Positions 47,179 to 54,998 of a stretch of DNA of 64,000 nucleotides are shown one piece after another. The stretch is from an uncultured Croceitalea sp. (GTDB lineage: Bacteria > Bacteroidota > Bacteroidia > Flavobacteriales > Flavobacteriaceae): contig CANNDD010000011.1 in NCBI GenBank assembly GCA_947503285.1, positions 29,702 through 93,701 of the forward strand, read 5' to 3'. The number at the start of each line of letters is the position of its first letter. The first letter of the stretch is position 1. The notes under the pieces were generated by a model that searched no databases, was not told where the DNA came from, and saw only the letters and a program-made list of their open reading frames with translations. The translations under genes were made by a program, and so were the position numbers.

Positions 47179-48357
47179 TTGAATGAATCTATTTTAAAAT
47201 CTGGTGTACAGGATTTTATAAAAAATAATTGGGATACTGACATCGTGTCAGTATTGTTGAAAAAGTCTTTTTTTGACGGTGTTGGCCAAAAAGAATTGGT
47301 GGAGCAGCTAGAAGCCAAAAAAAAGTGCCGATATAAACTGCCCTCTTGGTTCAATACCCCCAAAATATACTATCCAAAAAAGTTGCATATTGAGCAGACA
47401 AGTTCAGAAGCGACTGCCGAATATAAAGCGGATTTGATACGTGGAAAATCACTGCTCGACATCACTGGGGGATTAGGGGTCGACAGCTATTTCTTTTCAA
47501 AGAAATTTGATGACATCATTCATTGTGAAATGAATGAAAAACTATCTGAAATCGCAGCCCATAATTTTAAGGTCTTAGAGGTAAAAAACACCGCTTTTAA
47601 AATCGGGGATGGTATCAAATTTTTAAAGAATTCAGACCTAAAATTTGACTGGGTTTTTGTGGATCCCTCGCGCAGGAATGAGGTGAAGGGTAAAGTATTT
47701 TTATTGCAGGATTGCCTTCCGAATATTCCTGACGAATTGGATGCCATTTTTCGGAAAACCAAAAATATCTTGGTAAAGACCTCTCCCCTCTTGGATATTT
47801 CGCAAGGAATCTCAGAATTGGAATTCGTAAAGGAAATTCATGTGGTTGCCGTTAAAAATGAGGTCAAGGAATTGCTATGGATTTTAGAAAAAGGCTATCA
47901 AGGTGAGGTAGCGATCAAAACGGTCAATCTTGTAAAAGATAAAGAACACCATTTTGATTTCACCCTTTCGACGGAAAAAGGGATTGTTGCAGAATTAGGA
48001 TTGCCAGGTACCTATCTCTACGAACCCAATGCCGCCATTCTGAAATCAGGTGGTTTTAAATCTATCGGAAAAACCATGGGTGTAAAAAAATTGCATGAAC
48101 ATTCGCATTTGTATACCGCTGACAGATTGCTGGACTTTCCAGGACGTCGCTTCAAAATTCAGAATGTTTTGACTTACAACAAAAAGAAACTTCAACAGCT
48201 TGAGCTGACAAAGGTCAATATCACCACGCGTAATTTTCCAGAGTCTGTAGCTAGCCTTCGACAAAAGCTCAAACTGAAAGATGGAGGAGATACCTATCTG
48301 CTTTTTACAACTGATTTAAATAATCAACGTGTTGTAATAAAGTGTCAAAAGGTTTAA
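47179..48357 (+). CDS. Class I SAM methyltransferase with THUMP-like domain
   Basis: A 392-residue protein. An N-terminal helical region (about 1-90) is followed by a Rossmann methyltransferase core with LLDITGGLGVDSYFFSKKF at about 93-111, an acidic CEMN strand end near 116-119, and WVFVDPSRR at about 158-166. The C-terminal third, with LPGTYLYEPNAAILKSGGF near 276-294, is the THUMP-like domain of RNA methyltransferases. It probably methylates RNA, but the target is not known. It starts with TTG at 47179, the only possible start between the upstream in-frame stop and the conserved region. It ends just before a large palindrome. Confidence 0.85.
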   Translation: MNESILKSGVQDFIKNNWDTDIVSVLLKKSFFDGVGQKELVEQLEAKKKCRYKLPSWFNTPKIYYPKKLHIEQTSSEATAEYKADLIRGKSLLDITGGLGVDSYFFSKKFDDIIHCEMNEKLSEIAAHNFKVLEVKNTAFKIGDGIKFLKNSDLKFDWVFVDPSRRNEVKGKVFLLQDCLPNIPDELDAIFRKTKNILVKTSPLLDISQGISELEFVKEIHVVAVKNEVKELLWILEKGYQGEVAIKTVNLVKDKEHHFDFTLSTEKGIVAELGLPGTYLYEPNAAILKSGGFKSIGKTMGVKKLHEHSHLYTADRLLDFPGRRFKIQNVLTYNKKKLQQLELTKVNITTRNFPESVASLRQKLKLKDGGDTYLLFTTDLNNQRVVIKCQKV

Positions 48358-48376
48358 ACCGAACTCGTATCTTTAA

Positions 48377-48412
48377 GTACCTATAAAAACAAACTAGTTT
48401 GTTTATACGTAC
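48377..48412. terminator. Large palindrome downstream of the methyltransferase gene
   Basis: A perfect 18-bp palindrome (48387-48404) lies within a longer imperfect one that pairs GTAC...AAACT at 48377-48395 with AGTTTGTTTATACGTAC at 48396-48412, interrupted by two extra A bases. It starts 20 bases after the methyltransferase stop and ends at the first base of the cassette boundary motif. It may be a bidirectional terminator or a structural end of the island. Confidence 0.5.
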
Positions 48413-48435
48413 GTTGTAGCCAATTTAAGAATCAA

Positions 48436-48768
48436 ATGGAAGGACTTGAAATTTCAGTTTCTAAATTAATAGCAGGAATTGGTTTATTTATGGATTTGTG
48501 TGGTGTTTTAATCTTACTCTATATCGAGAGGACAAATCGAAAAGGGGATATTTTAACTGAAGCTAGCCTCAATAAACAATCGTTTATTAACCATTATAAA
48601 GCTGGATTGGAAGGAAAAGAATTAGAAAAGACCGAGGAACAAATTGAAATAGAAAAACTAAATGAAAAATTACCCTTAACAAAAGCTCAAAAACAATCTA
48701 CAATTGCATTAGTTCTTTTAACTTTTGGATTTTTACTGCAAATAATAAGTCTCTTTATAACCTACTAA
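48436..48768 (+). CDS. Small membrane protein of unknown function (cassette gene)
   Basis: A 110-residue protein with a hydrophobic helix at about 10-29 and a second at about 91-108, separated by a charged, glutamate/lysine-rich loop (about 30-88) that probably forms a short coiled coil. I recognise no family. It starts 14 bases inside the GTTGTAGCCA boundary and is followed eleven bases later by another small gene, so the two are likely one unit. Base composition is AT-rich relative to the housekeeping genes to the left, consistent with acquisition. Confidence 0.65.
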   Translation: MEGLEISVSKLIAGIGLFMDLCGVLILLYIERTNRKGDILTEASLNKQSFINHYKAGLEGKELEKTEEQIEIEKLNEKLPLTKAQKQSTIALVLLTFGFLLQIISLFITY

Positions 48769-48779
48769 TTCATTCGTCC

Positions 48780-49205
48780 TTGATAGAAAATTTAAAAGAT
48801 ATTTTTAGTAATCCAAATGACCCAAATTTTTGGAGTGCTATAAGTTTAATGGTTACAATATTGATAGCAACTGGAGGGTTTTTGGGTTGGACAGTATCAA
48901 AAGTGTCTAATAACAGCATTTCAAAAACAACAAGAATTCTAGTTCAAAGTACGGTCGAATTGTATCTAGATTGGGTAAAAGTCAGAAGCAAAGAACAAGT
49001 GGTCAATAATGAAACTATTAGAATTTGGATTTCTGAGAGTGGCGGTTCAATAATAACTGCACGCTCATATTTGGTCTTCAAAAAGTTTATTAAAGAATTA
49101 AAAAAGCAGGGATACAATGATATTCTTTTACCAGAAGAAAACACTTATAATATTTGGGTTACAAAATATGATGGCGGAACAAAATGGAGTAGAATTGAAT
49201 GGTAG
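48780..49205 (+). CDS. Membrane-anchored protein of unknown function (cassette gene)
   Basis: A 141-residue protein beginning with TTG at 48780; no ATG lies in frame before the hydrophobic segment. It has one membrane helix at about 19-42, then a soluble domain rich in charged helices (IRIWISESGGSI near 82-93) ending in a W-T-K-YDGG-W tail. No family is recognised. A membrane anchor with a small cytoplasmic or extracytoplasmic domain and a two-helix partner encoded next door could suggest a toxin-immunity or stress module, but nothing in the sequence proves that. The boundary motif TGGCTACAAC follows 13 bases after the stop. Confidence 0.6.
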   Translation: MIENLKDIFSNPNDPNFWSAISLMVTILIATGGFLGWTVSKVSNNSISKTTRILVQSTVELYLDWVKVRSKEQVVNNETIRIWISESGGSIITARSYLVFKKFIKELKKQGYNDILLPEENTYNIWVTKYDGGTKWSRIEW

Positions 49206-49228
49206 AACGTAATAAAACTGGCTACAAC

Positions 49229-49416
49229 ACAATCTATAAACAATACGGGCTTCGGTCTTAATCGCAGGGCTTGTGTATTTTTATGAAGTCCGCAAAATCT
49301 TTTGGATTTTGCTTTTTAACGGGACAAAGAAAAAAAGAAAACAAAAAGATTTCGCTATGTGCACGGCGGAAAGCGAACGTCAGTTTGCTCTAGTACTGTT
49401 CATAGGTCTACCGTTA
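49229..49416 (+). repeat. Copy 1 of a ~185-bp flanking element
   Basis: Starts ACAATCTATAAACAATACGG and ends near ACCGTTA. It aligns along its whole length with the element at 49844-50026; by eye about three quarters of bases agree, with small indels. It contains a perfect 8-bp stem (GCAAAATC 49292-49299 with GATTTTGC 49305-49312, loop of five), which is also conserved in copy 2. It directly abuts the TGGCTACAAC boundary motif. Confidence 0.75.
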
Positions 49417-49446
49417 TCTGCGAGCTCAAATTACTCAATTCAAAAT

Positions 49447-49860
49447 ATGACCTTTGATAAATTAGTCCAGAAAAGGATGTTCTTATTAGCTATTTTCCTT
49501 TTATTGATTTCAATATATTTTGGAGGAAACGAACAAATAGGAATTAACAAAACGGTTAATTGGCAATGGGACATTTCAAACTGGATTTTCTTTATGAAAG
49601 GCTGGACTTATGTAATTCCTGTAATTGGTTATGGAATAATTGCAATTCTAAATTATTCGACAAATAAGTTACTTTCTATTCTTCATTTAGTTTCACTCAG
49701 TCTAGTATTTTTAGCCGAAGACTTACTATACATGGACTTGCGACTAATTGTTATGTTGAATATTATTTCAATTGTAGTATTTATTCTCAATGTTATATGG
49801 ACAATAAAAAATCGCAATCATAACGCAGAAAAGCCAGCAGATAACAATACCTATAATTAA
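49447..49860 (+). CDS. Four-helix membrane protein of unknown function (cassette gene)
   Basis: A 137-residue protein predicted to have four transmembrane helices (about 12-28, 52-70, 76-97 and 101-123) and a short polar C-terminal tail. No family is recognised. The reading frame is open back to 49273, but those residues would be encoded by the flanking repeat element, so the ATG at 49447 is preferred. The gene lies between the two ~185-bp direct repeats, and its last bases overlap the second repeat. Its isolation and AT-rich composition fit a captured single-gene cassette. Confidence 0.6.
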   Translation: MTFDKLVQKRMFLLAIFLLLISIYFGGNEQIGINKTVNWQWDISNWIFFMKGWTYVIPVIGYGIIAILNYSTNKLLSILHLVSLSLVFLAEDLLYMDLRLIVMLNIISIVVFILNVIWTIKNRNHNAEKPADNNTYN

Positions 49861-50026
49861 TACGGACTTCGAGTTTTACGCCAAGGTCTGTGTATATTTA
49901 TAATGTCGCAAAATCTTTGGGATTTTGCTTTGGACAAAAAAAGAAAAGACAAAACCAAAAGCTTTCTCTATGTCATAGTGGAAAGCAAACGCTAGTTTAC
50001 TCCTGTACTATTCATAACTAACCGTT
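49844..50026 (+). repeat. Copy 2 of the ~185-bp flanking element
   Basis: Starts ACAATACCTATAATTAATACG and ends near ACCGTT at 50026, the last base of the convergent VanX-like gene. It carries the same 8-bp stem (GCAAAATC 49908-49915, GATTTTGC 49921-49928) with a slightly different loop, which shows that the structure is kept while the surrounding bases drift. The preceding bases GCAGATA replace the TGGCTACAAC motif of copy 1. Confidence 0.75.
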
Positions 50027-50769
50027 CACTCACACGCCCACTTAAAATCAGCTACCTTATCATTTGAGCCAGCAGAAAGATTATAGTGCCACCATTCCGT
50101 TCGTATGGACCAAAAGCCATGGGCCTCCATGGTCTCTTTTAGCAGTTTTCGGTTGTTCAAAATATTTTGGGGCAAATCCACATGGTCGTGATGTGCCCTT
50201 TTTCCGAAGAAATCAAAATCCGTACCCATATCCAGTTCATTACCCTCTAAATCAACCAAGGTAATATCTACTGCCCCACCCTTATTATGGATGGAACCTT
50301 TTACGGGATTTGCCACGTACTGCGGATTCGGCATTATAGCCCACATCTTATACTGAACCGAATTGGGGCGATAACAATCATAGAACTTGATTCGATATCC
50401 CTTTTCCATGAATTCCTTGTTGGCAGCTAGCAGTGCTTTTGCTGTTTTTACACGGGTATAGCATTCAGCACAATCATAGACTTTGGCCTTTAAAAAATTA
50501 TTTTCCGTGGCATAACGCATATCATAAGCAAAATCGGTACTAAAATCCGCCAATCTAATAAACGTGGTGTCGGCTAGCCCTGTAAATGACTTTAATTGAA
50601 ACTCGGCTACAATACTATCTTCCGGCGCTTCTGGAGCTAGTATGGTGTCTTTAGCTTCGGTCTTTTCAAAACCCACTTCTTTCGATTCCAATACGGGTAA
50701 AGATGACGATGAAGTACGTTTGCAGCCCACTAAGCAGACGAAAATGACCAAAAAGATTATCCTGCACAT
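50026..50769 (-). CDS. M15 family D-Ala-D-Ala dipeptidase (VanX/DdpX-like) lipoprotein
   Basis: A zinc peptidase predicted to cleave D-alanyl-D-alanine or similar cell-wall dipeptides. From the ATG at 50769 it has 247 residues, with a lipoprotein signal MCRIIFLVIFVCLVGC (lipobox LVGC) and a Ser/Glu-rich linker. The VanX core shows FYDCYRP near 131-137, the zinc motif SIHNKGGAVD near 161-170 and the catalytic TEWWHY near 226-231. A longer frame begins at 50811, but its extra residues overlap the upstream gene, whereas the ATG at 50769 follows that gene's stop by one base and yields a clean lipobox. Vancomycin resistance is not implied: vanH and vanA are absent. Confidence 0.87.
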   Translation of the reverse strand: MCRIIFLVIFVCLVGCKRTSSSSLPVLESKEVGFEKTEAKDTILAPEAPEDSIVAEFQLKSFTGLADTTFIRLADFSTDFAYDMRYATENNFLKAKVYDCAECYTRVKTAKALLAANKEFMEKGYRIKFYDCYRPNSVQYKMWAIMPNPQYVANPVKGSIHNKGGAVDITLVDLEGNELDMGTDFDFFGKRAHHDHVDLPQNILNNRKLLKETMEAHGFWSIRTEWWHYNLSAGSNDKVADFKWACE

Positions 50770-50770
50770 A

Positions 50771-51478
50771 TCATTCCCGTTTTTGATCAGCAATCCATTC
50801 ATATAGCCCATCAGTAGTATAGGCCCTGGTCCATGAATTGTGGCCTACACCCTCGTAACGGGTGTAATTGACATCATAGCCCATTTTTTTCAATCTGGCT
50901 ACCATCTGATCTGATTCCGCAACCGGTATGGACGCATCCTCATCCCCATGGAATACCCAAATGGGCAAGTTTTTGTCTATCCAATGTGCATAGGGAATCG
51001 GAGTCATACCACACACTACGACCAAAGCGGCCCATTTATCGGGGTATTGCACCGCCATGTTCCATGCTGCCCCTCCCCCACGGCTCAATCCCGTTAAATA
51101 GATCCTTTTCGGGTCTACCCTATTTTCGGCAATGACGGAATCCAACAATTGGGTTATCGCCTCAACATTCCACCATTTTTTCTGGTGCGGATTCTGGGGG
51201 GCCAAGACCAAAAAAGGGAATTCCTTACCTTCTACGAGTAGTTTCGGAGGGCCATTCTTCTTTATTTCCTCTAAATCGCCTCCAGACTCGCCTCCTCCGT
51301 GTAAAAATAACAACAGTCCGAAATCTTTGTCCGCATTACTTTCATACGCTTGGGGATAATAAAGATAGTATTGCAGATTTTCCGTCGAGACGGTCTCCAG
51401 TTCCCCCTCAATAAGTCGGCTTTGTCCTGCACATCCCGTCATTAAGAGCGATACCACTACGACTAAAAAGTTTTTCAT
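50771..51478 (-). CDS. Alpha/beta-hydrolase lipoprotein (esterase/peptidase family S9-like)
   Basis: A 235-residue exported hydrolase. The start at 51478 overlaps the nucleotidase stop (ATGA) and gives a lipoprotein signal ending LLMTGC; a frame from 51508 adds ten residues inside the neighbouring gene. The alpha/beta fold shows the oxyanion LFLHGGGESGG near 59-69, nucleophile Ser in GLSRGGG near 132-138, Asp in FHGDEDASIP and His in GVGHNSW. This pattern matches the dienelactone-hydrolase/PHB-depolymerase-like group used on plant or algal polysaccharide esters. In the context of xylose use it may deacylate xylan-derived oligomers, which is inference. Confidence 0.85.
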   Translation of the reverse strand: MKNFLVVVVSLLMTGCAGQSRLIEGELETVSTENLQYYLYYPQAYESNADKDFGLLLFLHGGGESGGDLEEIKKNGPPKLLVEGKEFPFLVLAPQNPHQKKWWNVEAITQLLDSVIAENRVDPKRIYLTGLSRGGGAAWNMAVQYPDKWAALVVVCGMTPIPYAHWIDKNLPIWVFHGDEDASIPVAESDQMVARLKKMGYDVNYTRYEGVGHNSWTRAYTTDGLYEWIADQKRE

Positions 51479-52011
51479 TTCAATAATCTTTCCCCAATTT
51501 CCAACCATGAATCCACTCTTTCAAAATCATTTGTTTCAGTATTATGGGGCGAAGTAAATAAAAGGGAGCGACCTTCAAAGTGCCTTAGATTATAACTTCT
51601 ATCATCAATCAAGACGTCACCTTTTAAAATATGCTTATCCCCACATAAAATTCGATTTTGCCATGGAATAAATGGAAAAAAATCGTCTAGCCAATCTGAT
51701 TTTTCACGAAGCGAATTCGGAAACTGCATTGCAGCTGAAGCAATGTAGACATGATGCAGCTTGCACAATTCCTTAAGCACGTCTTGGCTATGCTCAATAA
51801 CCTTTAAGTCTCGAAAATAGCCTACCTGCCAGGCATGGTCCTTCACACGCTGTTGGTGTTGTTCAGGCACGCATTGCCAAAATTCCTTACCCTGACAATC
51901 CATTTTGGTGAAATTGCCCTCGTATTCTTCATTATAAATATCGATATGGGCTTGATATGAATCGGCAATTACCTCGTCCATATCTACAAAAATGGTCATT
52001 TCTTTTTTCAA
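51475..52011 (-). CDS. 5'(3')-deoxyribonucleotidase-like HAD phosphatase (NT5C family)
   Basis: A 178-residue HAD-superfamily phosphatase. The nucleophile motif DMDEVIAD is at 10-17, a Ser/Thr motif II SAAM is near 93-96, and DVLIDDRSYNL, the metal-binding motif IV, is near 131-141. NT5C-type enzymes dephosphorylate nucleoside monophosphates. Start and length fit the family. It is 19 bases downstream of the sugar symporter gene and coupled to the esterase gene by a four-base overlap, so it may ride on the xylose transcript without sharing its function. Confidence 0.88.
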   Translation of the reverse strand: MKKEMTIFVDMDEVIADSYQAHIDIYNEEYEGNFTKMDCQGKEFWQCVPEQHQQRVKDHAWQVGYFRDLKVIEHSQDVLKELCKLHHVYIASAAMQFPNSLREKSDWLDDFFPFIPWQNRILCGDKHILKGDVLIDDRSYNLRHFEGRSLLFTSPHNTETNDFERVDSWLEIGERLLK

Positions 52012-52030
52012 AACAGTTCTTATTACTATG

Positions 52031-53647
52031 TTATCCCGTGAAATAGGAAAGTACTCCTATAACCACTACAATCAATACCAGCGACAAAATGATATCTACG
52101 GTCGATATACTTTGCTTGTTCAATTTGATATCCTCTTCGGTCAACGTTCCCAAAGAAAGCCCCCGAATAGCCACATAATCGGGTGGATTGGTCGCCAAGG
52201 TCACCGAAATACAAACAATCACTGAAAAAATGAACATAAAAATGGCCATATGCGCAAAATTGATAGTCGCAAACGATAGGAAAACCCCAGACAAATCAGC
52301 TTGATAAATCTCTGCCATAATTCGAAGTGCGGCCACTACCAAACCGGAAAACAAGGTTACGATTGCCGCTTTGGAATTGGTTCGTTTCCATAGAATGCCC
52401 AGTAAAAAAACAGCGGTTATGGGTGGTGCAATATACGATTGTACACTTTGTAAGTATTGATAAAGTACCCCGCCACCTATTTTTTCCATAATCGGAATCC
52501 AAATAATGCCCAAAACAACAACAATAGAGGTAGCTACCTTACCTATTCTAAGCAATTTCTTCTCGTCGGTCAGCGGTTTTAGCTTTTTATAGATATCAAT
52601 CGTAAATATCGTGGAGCAAGAATTAAATACCGAGGCCAACGAACTCATTAGGGCTGCCATTAATCCCCCTGCTACCAGGCCTTTTAAACCAACAGGCAAA
52701 AGGGTCTTTACCAAAACCGGAAACACCTCATCACTTTTTTCGTAGGTCAATACACCTTGTTGGGCAAGGGCGAAGGCAATAATCCCAGGAATCAGGAAAA
52801 TAAAAATGGGCAACAGTTTTAGATAGGCCCCAAAAATCGCCCCTCTTCTTCCTATTTTGATATTGTTAGCGGCCAAGGTCCGTTGTACGATATATTGATC
52901 GGTACACCAATACCAAATTCCTACGATGGTACCCCCTATCAGCATGCCCGTCCATGGAAAGTCGGGGTCATTTATAGGGCGCCACATATTGAAATGCTCG
53001 CTACCTGCCGCCAAACGTAATTCTTCCCAGCCACCTACTTTTTCGAGGCCTAGGTAGGTAATGATCAAAGAGCCTGCAATCAAAATCACGGTTTGCAAGG
53101 TTTCTGTATAAATGACGGCCTTCATACCGCCGATAATGGTGTAAGCTCCCGTAAATACAACAATACCAATGGCTCCATACCAGAATGGAATCCCCAATAA
53201 TTCAGACACTACGATACCCCCGGCATAAATGGTTACTGAAACTTTGGTGATCACATAGCCCACCAGTGAAAAGACGGATAAAAACCATCGGGACCGGCTA
53301 TCAAAACGTTTTTCTAAAAACTCGGGCATCGTAAACGCATTGCTGCGAAAATAGAAGGGCAGAAATAACCAGCCTAATAATAATACAATCCAAGCATGCA
53401 ACTCATAGTGGGCCATGGGCATACCCGATTCAGCACCGGTACCTGCTAGGCCAACAACATGTTCCGATCCTATGTTCGAGGCAAAGATCGAGGCCCCGAT
53501 TACGAACCAACCTACATTTCTACCGGCTAGAAAATAGTCTTCGGTATTCTTGTTTTTTTGTAGCACCACCCAAACGGCCACCCCTATCAAGGCAAAAAGA
53601 TAGGCCCCTAATACCCACCAATCCGCGGTTTCCAATATCGATTCCAT
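52031..53647 (-). CDS. Sodium/sugar symporter (SSS/SGLT family)
   Basis: A 538-residue membrane transporter with about 14 helices. The family marker ASNIGSEHVVGLAGTGAESG (about 55-74) and the WWCTDQ-like segment WYWCTDQYIVQRTLAA near 244-259 match the SGLT branch of Na+/solute symporters. It lies ten bases downstream of xylA in the xylose operon, so D-xylose is the likely substrate. This replaces the XylE or XylFGH systems used by enterobacteria. The last helix ends close to the stop and no extra domain is fused. Confidence 0.9.
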   Translation of the reverse strand: MESILETADWWVLGAYLFALIGVAVWVVLQKNKNTEDYFLAGRNVGWFVIGASIFASNIGSEHVVGLAGTGAESGMPMAHYELHAWIVLLLGWLFLPFYFRSNAFTMPEFLEKRFDSRSRWFLSVFSLVGYVITKVSVTIYAGGIVVSELLGIPFWYGAIGIVVFTGAYTIIGGMKAVIYTETLQTVILIAGSLIITYLGLEKVGGWEELRLAAGSEHFNMWRPINDPDFPWTGMLIGGTIVGIWYWCTDQYIVQRTLAANNIKIGRRGAIFGAYLKLLPIFIFLIPGIIAFALAQQGVLTYEKSDEVFPVLVKTLLPVGLKGLVAGGLMAALMSSLASVFNSCSTIFTIDIYKKLKPLTDEKKLLRIGKVATSIVVVLGIIWIPIMEKIGGGVLYQYLQSVQSYIAPPITAVFLLGILWKRTNSKAAIVTLFSGLVVAALRIMAEIYQADLSGVFLSFATINFAHMAIFMFIFSVIVCISVTLATNPPDYVAIRGLSLGTLTEEDIKLNKQSISTVDIILSLVLIVVVIGVLSYFTG

Positions 53648-53657
53648 AGGCGAACTA

Positions 53658-54983
53658 CTAACTGTATTGATTTAAAATATTCTCAAATAGCTCTTGTTTA
53701 CCGCTTGTTTGTTTTGGTTCTCCGTTGGCACTTGCATGATCGTACAAATCGGTTAAGGAAAGTTTACCAGAAACAAACTCGGCCCCTTTTCCTGAAGCAA
53801 AAGATCCGTATCGTTTGCCCAACAAATCCTCATATGGAGAATTTTGAATGACGGCATCAGCAACCAACAAAGCACGGGCAAAGGTGTCTGCACCGCCTAT
53901 GTGGGCCAAGAAAATATCATCCAAATCCGTTGAATTACGTCTGGTCTTGGCATCAAAGTTAACCCCTCCACCTTGTAATCCTCCGGATTTTAGAAATACC
54001 AACATGGCTTCTGCGGTCTCCATCACATTGTTAGGAAATTGGTCGGTATCCCATCCATTTTGATAATCACCCCGGTTGGCATCTATACTGCCCAACATGC
54101 CGGCATCTGCAGCAACTTGCAATTCATGCTGAAAGGTATGTTGGGCGAGGGTGGCGTGGTTCACTTCAATGTTCAATTTAAAATCATTTTCCAATCCATA
54201 GGCCCGAATCGTATTTATCGAAGTTGCCGCATCAAAATCATATTGATGTTTGGTCGGTTCCATAGGTTTTGGTTCAATAAAGAAGGTGCCTTTAAAGCCC
54301 TGGCTTCGGGCATAGTCCTTCGCCATATTCAAGAACCGTCCAATATTATCTTGTTCCAATTTCATATTGGTGTTCAAAAGCGACATGTAACCTTCTCGAC
54401 CACCCCAAAAAACATAGTTCTCGCCGTTAAGGGCCATGGTAGCATCCAAGGCGATTTTCACTTGCGCCCCGGCCCGAGCCACAACATCAAAATCTGGGTT
54501 GCTGGCTGCACCATTCATATATCTTGGATTGGAAAAACAATTGGAGGTCCCCCAAAGCAACTTCACCCCTGAGACCTCTTGCTTATCTTTCAAATACGAA
54601 ACAATGTGTTGAATTCTTTTTTCTGATTCAACAAGGGAACCCCCTTCATCGATTAGATCAAAATCATGAAAGCAATAGTAATCAAACCCCATTTTGGTAA
54701 TGAACTCAAAAGCTGCATCTGCTTTATCCTCAGCTGCTTTTAAAGGGTCTGGGTGGGTAGACCAGGGAAATTGTTTGGTACCCGGGCCGAAAGGATCACC
54801 ACCAGTACCACATAAGGTATGCCAATAGGCTACGGCAAATTTAAAATGATCGCGCATCGTCTTGCCTGCGACTACTTGATCCGGATTATAAAATTTGAAG
54901 GCCAACGGGTTATCAGACTCTTTTCCCTCGTATTTGATCTCACCGATTCCTTTAAAAAATTCTTTTTCTCCTAAGAGTGCCAT
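53658..54983 (-). CDS. xylA: Xylose isomerase
   Basis: Interconverts D-xylose and D-xylulose using two divalent metals. The 441-residue protein is the longer class II form. The catalytic His is in YYCFHDFDL near 97-105, followed by VKLLWGTSN, and metal ligands occur in FFIEPKP (about 229-235) and the [14 protein letters not shown] strand (here [10 protein letters not shown]). The C-terminal block is complete. Its start is 15 bases downstream of xylB and the symporter gene follows at once, giving a compact xylB-xylA-symporter operon. Confidence 0.97.
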   Translation of the reverse strand: MALLGEKEFFKGIGEIKYEGKESDNPLAFKFYNPDQVVAGKTMRDHFKFAVAYWHTLCGTGGDPFGPGTKQFPWSTHPDPLKAAEDKADAAFEFITKMGFDYYCFHDFDLIDEGGSLVESEKRIQHIVSYLKDKQEVSGVKLLWGTSNCFSNPRYMNGAASNPDFDVVARAGAQVKIALDATMALNGENYVFWGGREGYMSLLNTNMKLEQDNIGRFLNMAKDYARSQGFKGTFFIEPKPMEPTKHQYDFDAATSINTIRAYGLENDFKLNIEVNHATLAQHTFQHELQVAADAGMLGSIDANRGDYQNGWDTDQFPNNVMETAEAMLVFLKSGGLQGGGVNFDAKTRRNSTDLDDIFLAHIGGADTFARALLVADAVIQNSPYEDLLGKRYGSFASGKGAEFVSGKLSLTDLYDHASANGEPKQTSGKQELFENILNQYS

Positions 54984-54998
54984 TGTTATGAATATTAG

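Larger units (their letters stand above)
48413..49228. repeat. 10-bp inverted boundary motif flanking a two-gene cassette
   Basis: GTTGTAGCCA at 48413-48422 and its exact reverse complement TGGCTACAAC at 49219-49228 bracket the two small genes at 48436-49205. The left copy is 13 bases before the first gene's ATG and the right copy 13 bases after the second gene's stop. Similar GTTGTAGCCA/TGGCTACAAC pairs around small hypothetical genes are, from memory, common in flavobacterial genomes. Confidence 0.65.

Noticed and set aside
49273..49446. N-terminal extension of the four-helix membrane protein
   Set aside because: These codons lie in the ~185-bp repeat element, which at its second copy is not in a reading frame of any gene, so coding there is unlikely.
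48413..50026. Classical integron attC array
   Set aside because: The motif GTTGTAG does not fit the GTTRRRY core, no tyrosine integrase is visible, and only one clear inverted pair is present. I describe it as cassette-like instead.
50026..50769. Vancomycin-resistance gene cluster
   Set aside because: Only the VanX-like dipeptidase is present, as a lipoprotein, without vanH, vanA or a VanRS pair. It is more likely a cell-wall dipeptide scavenging enzyme.
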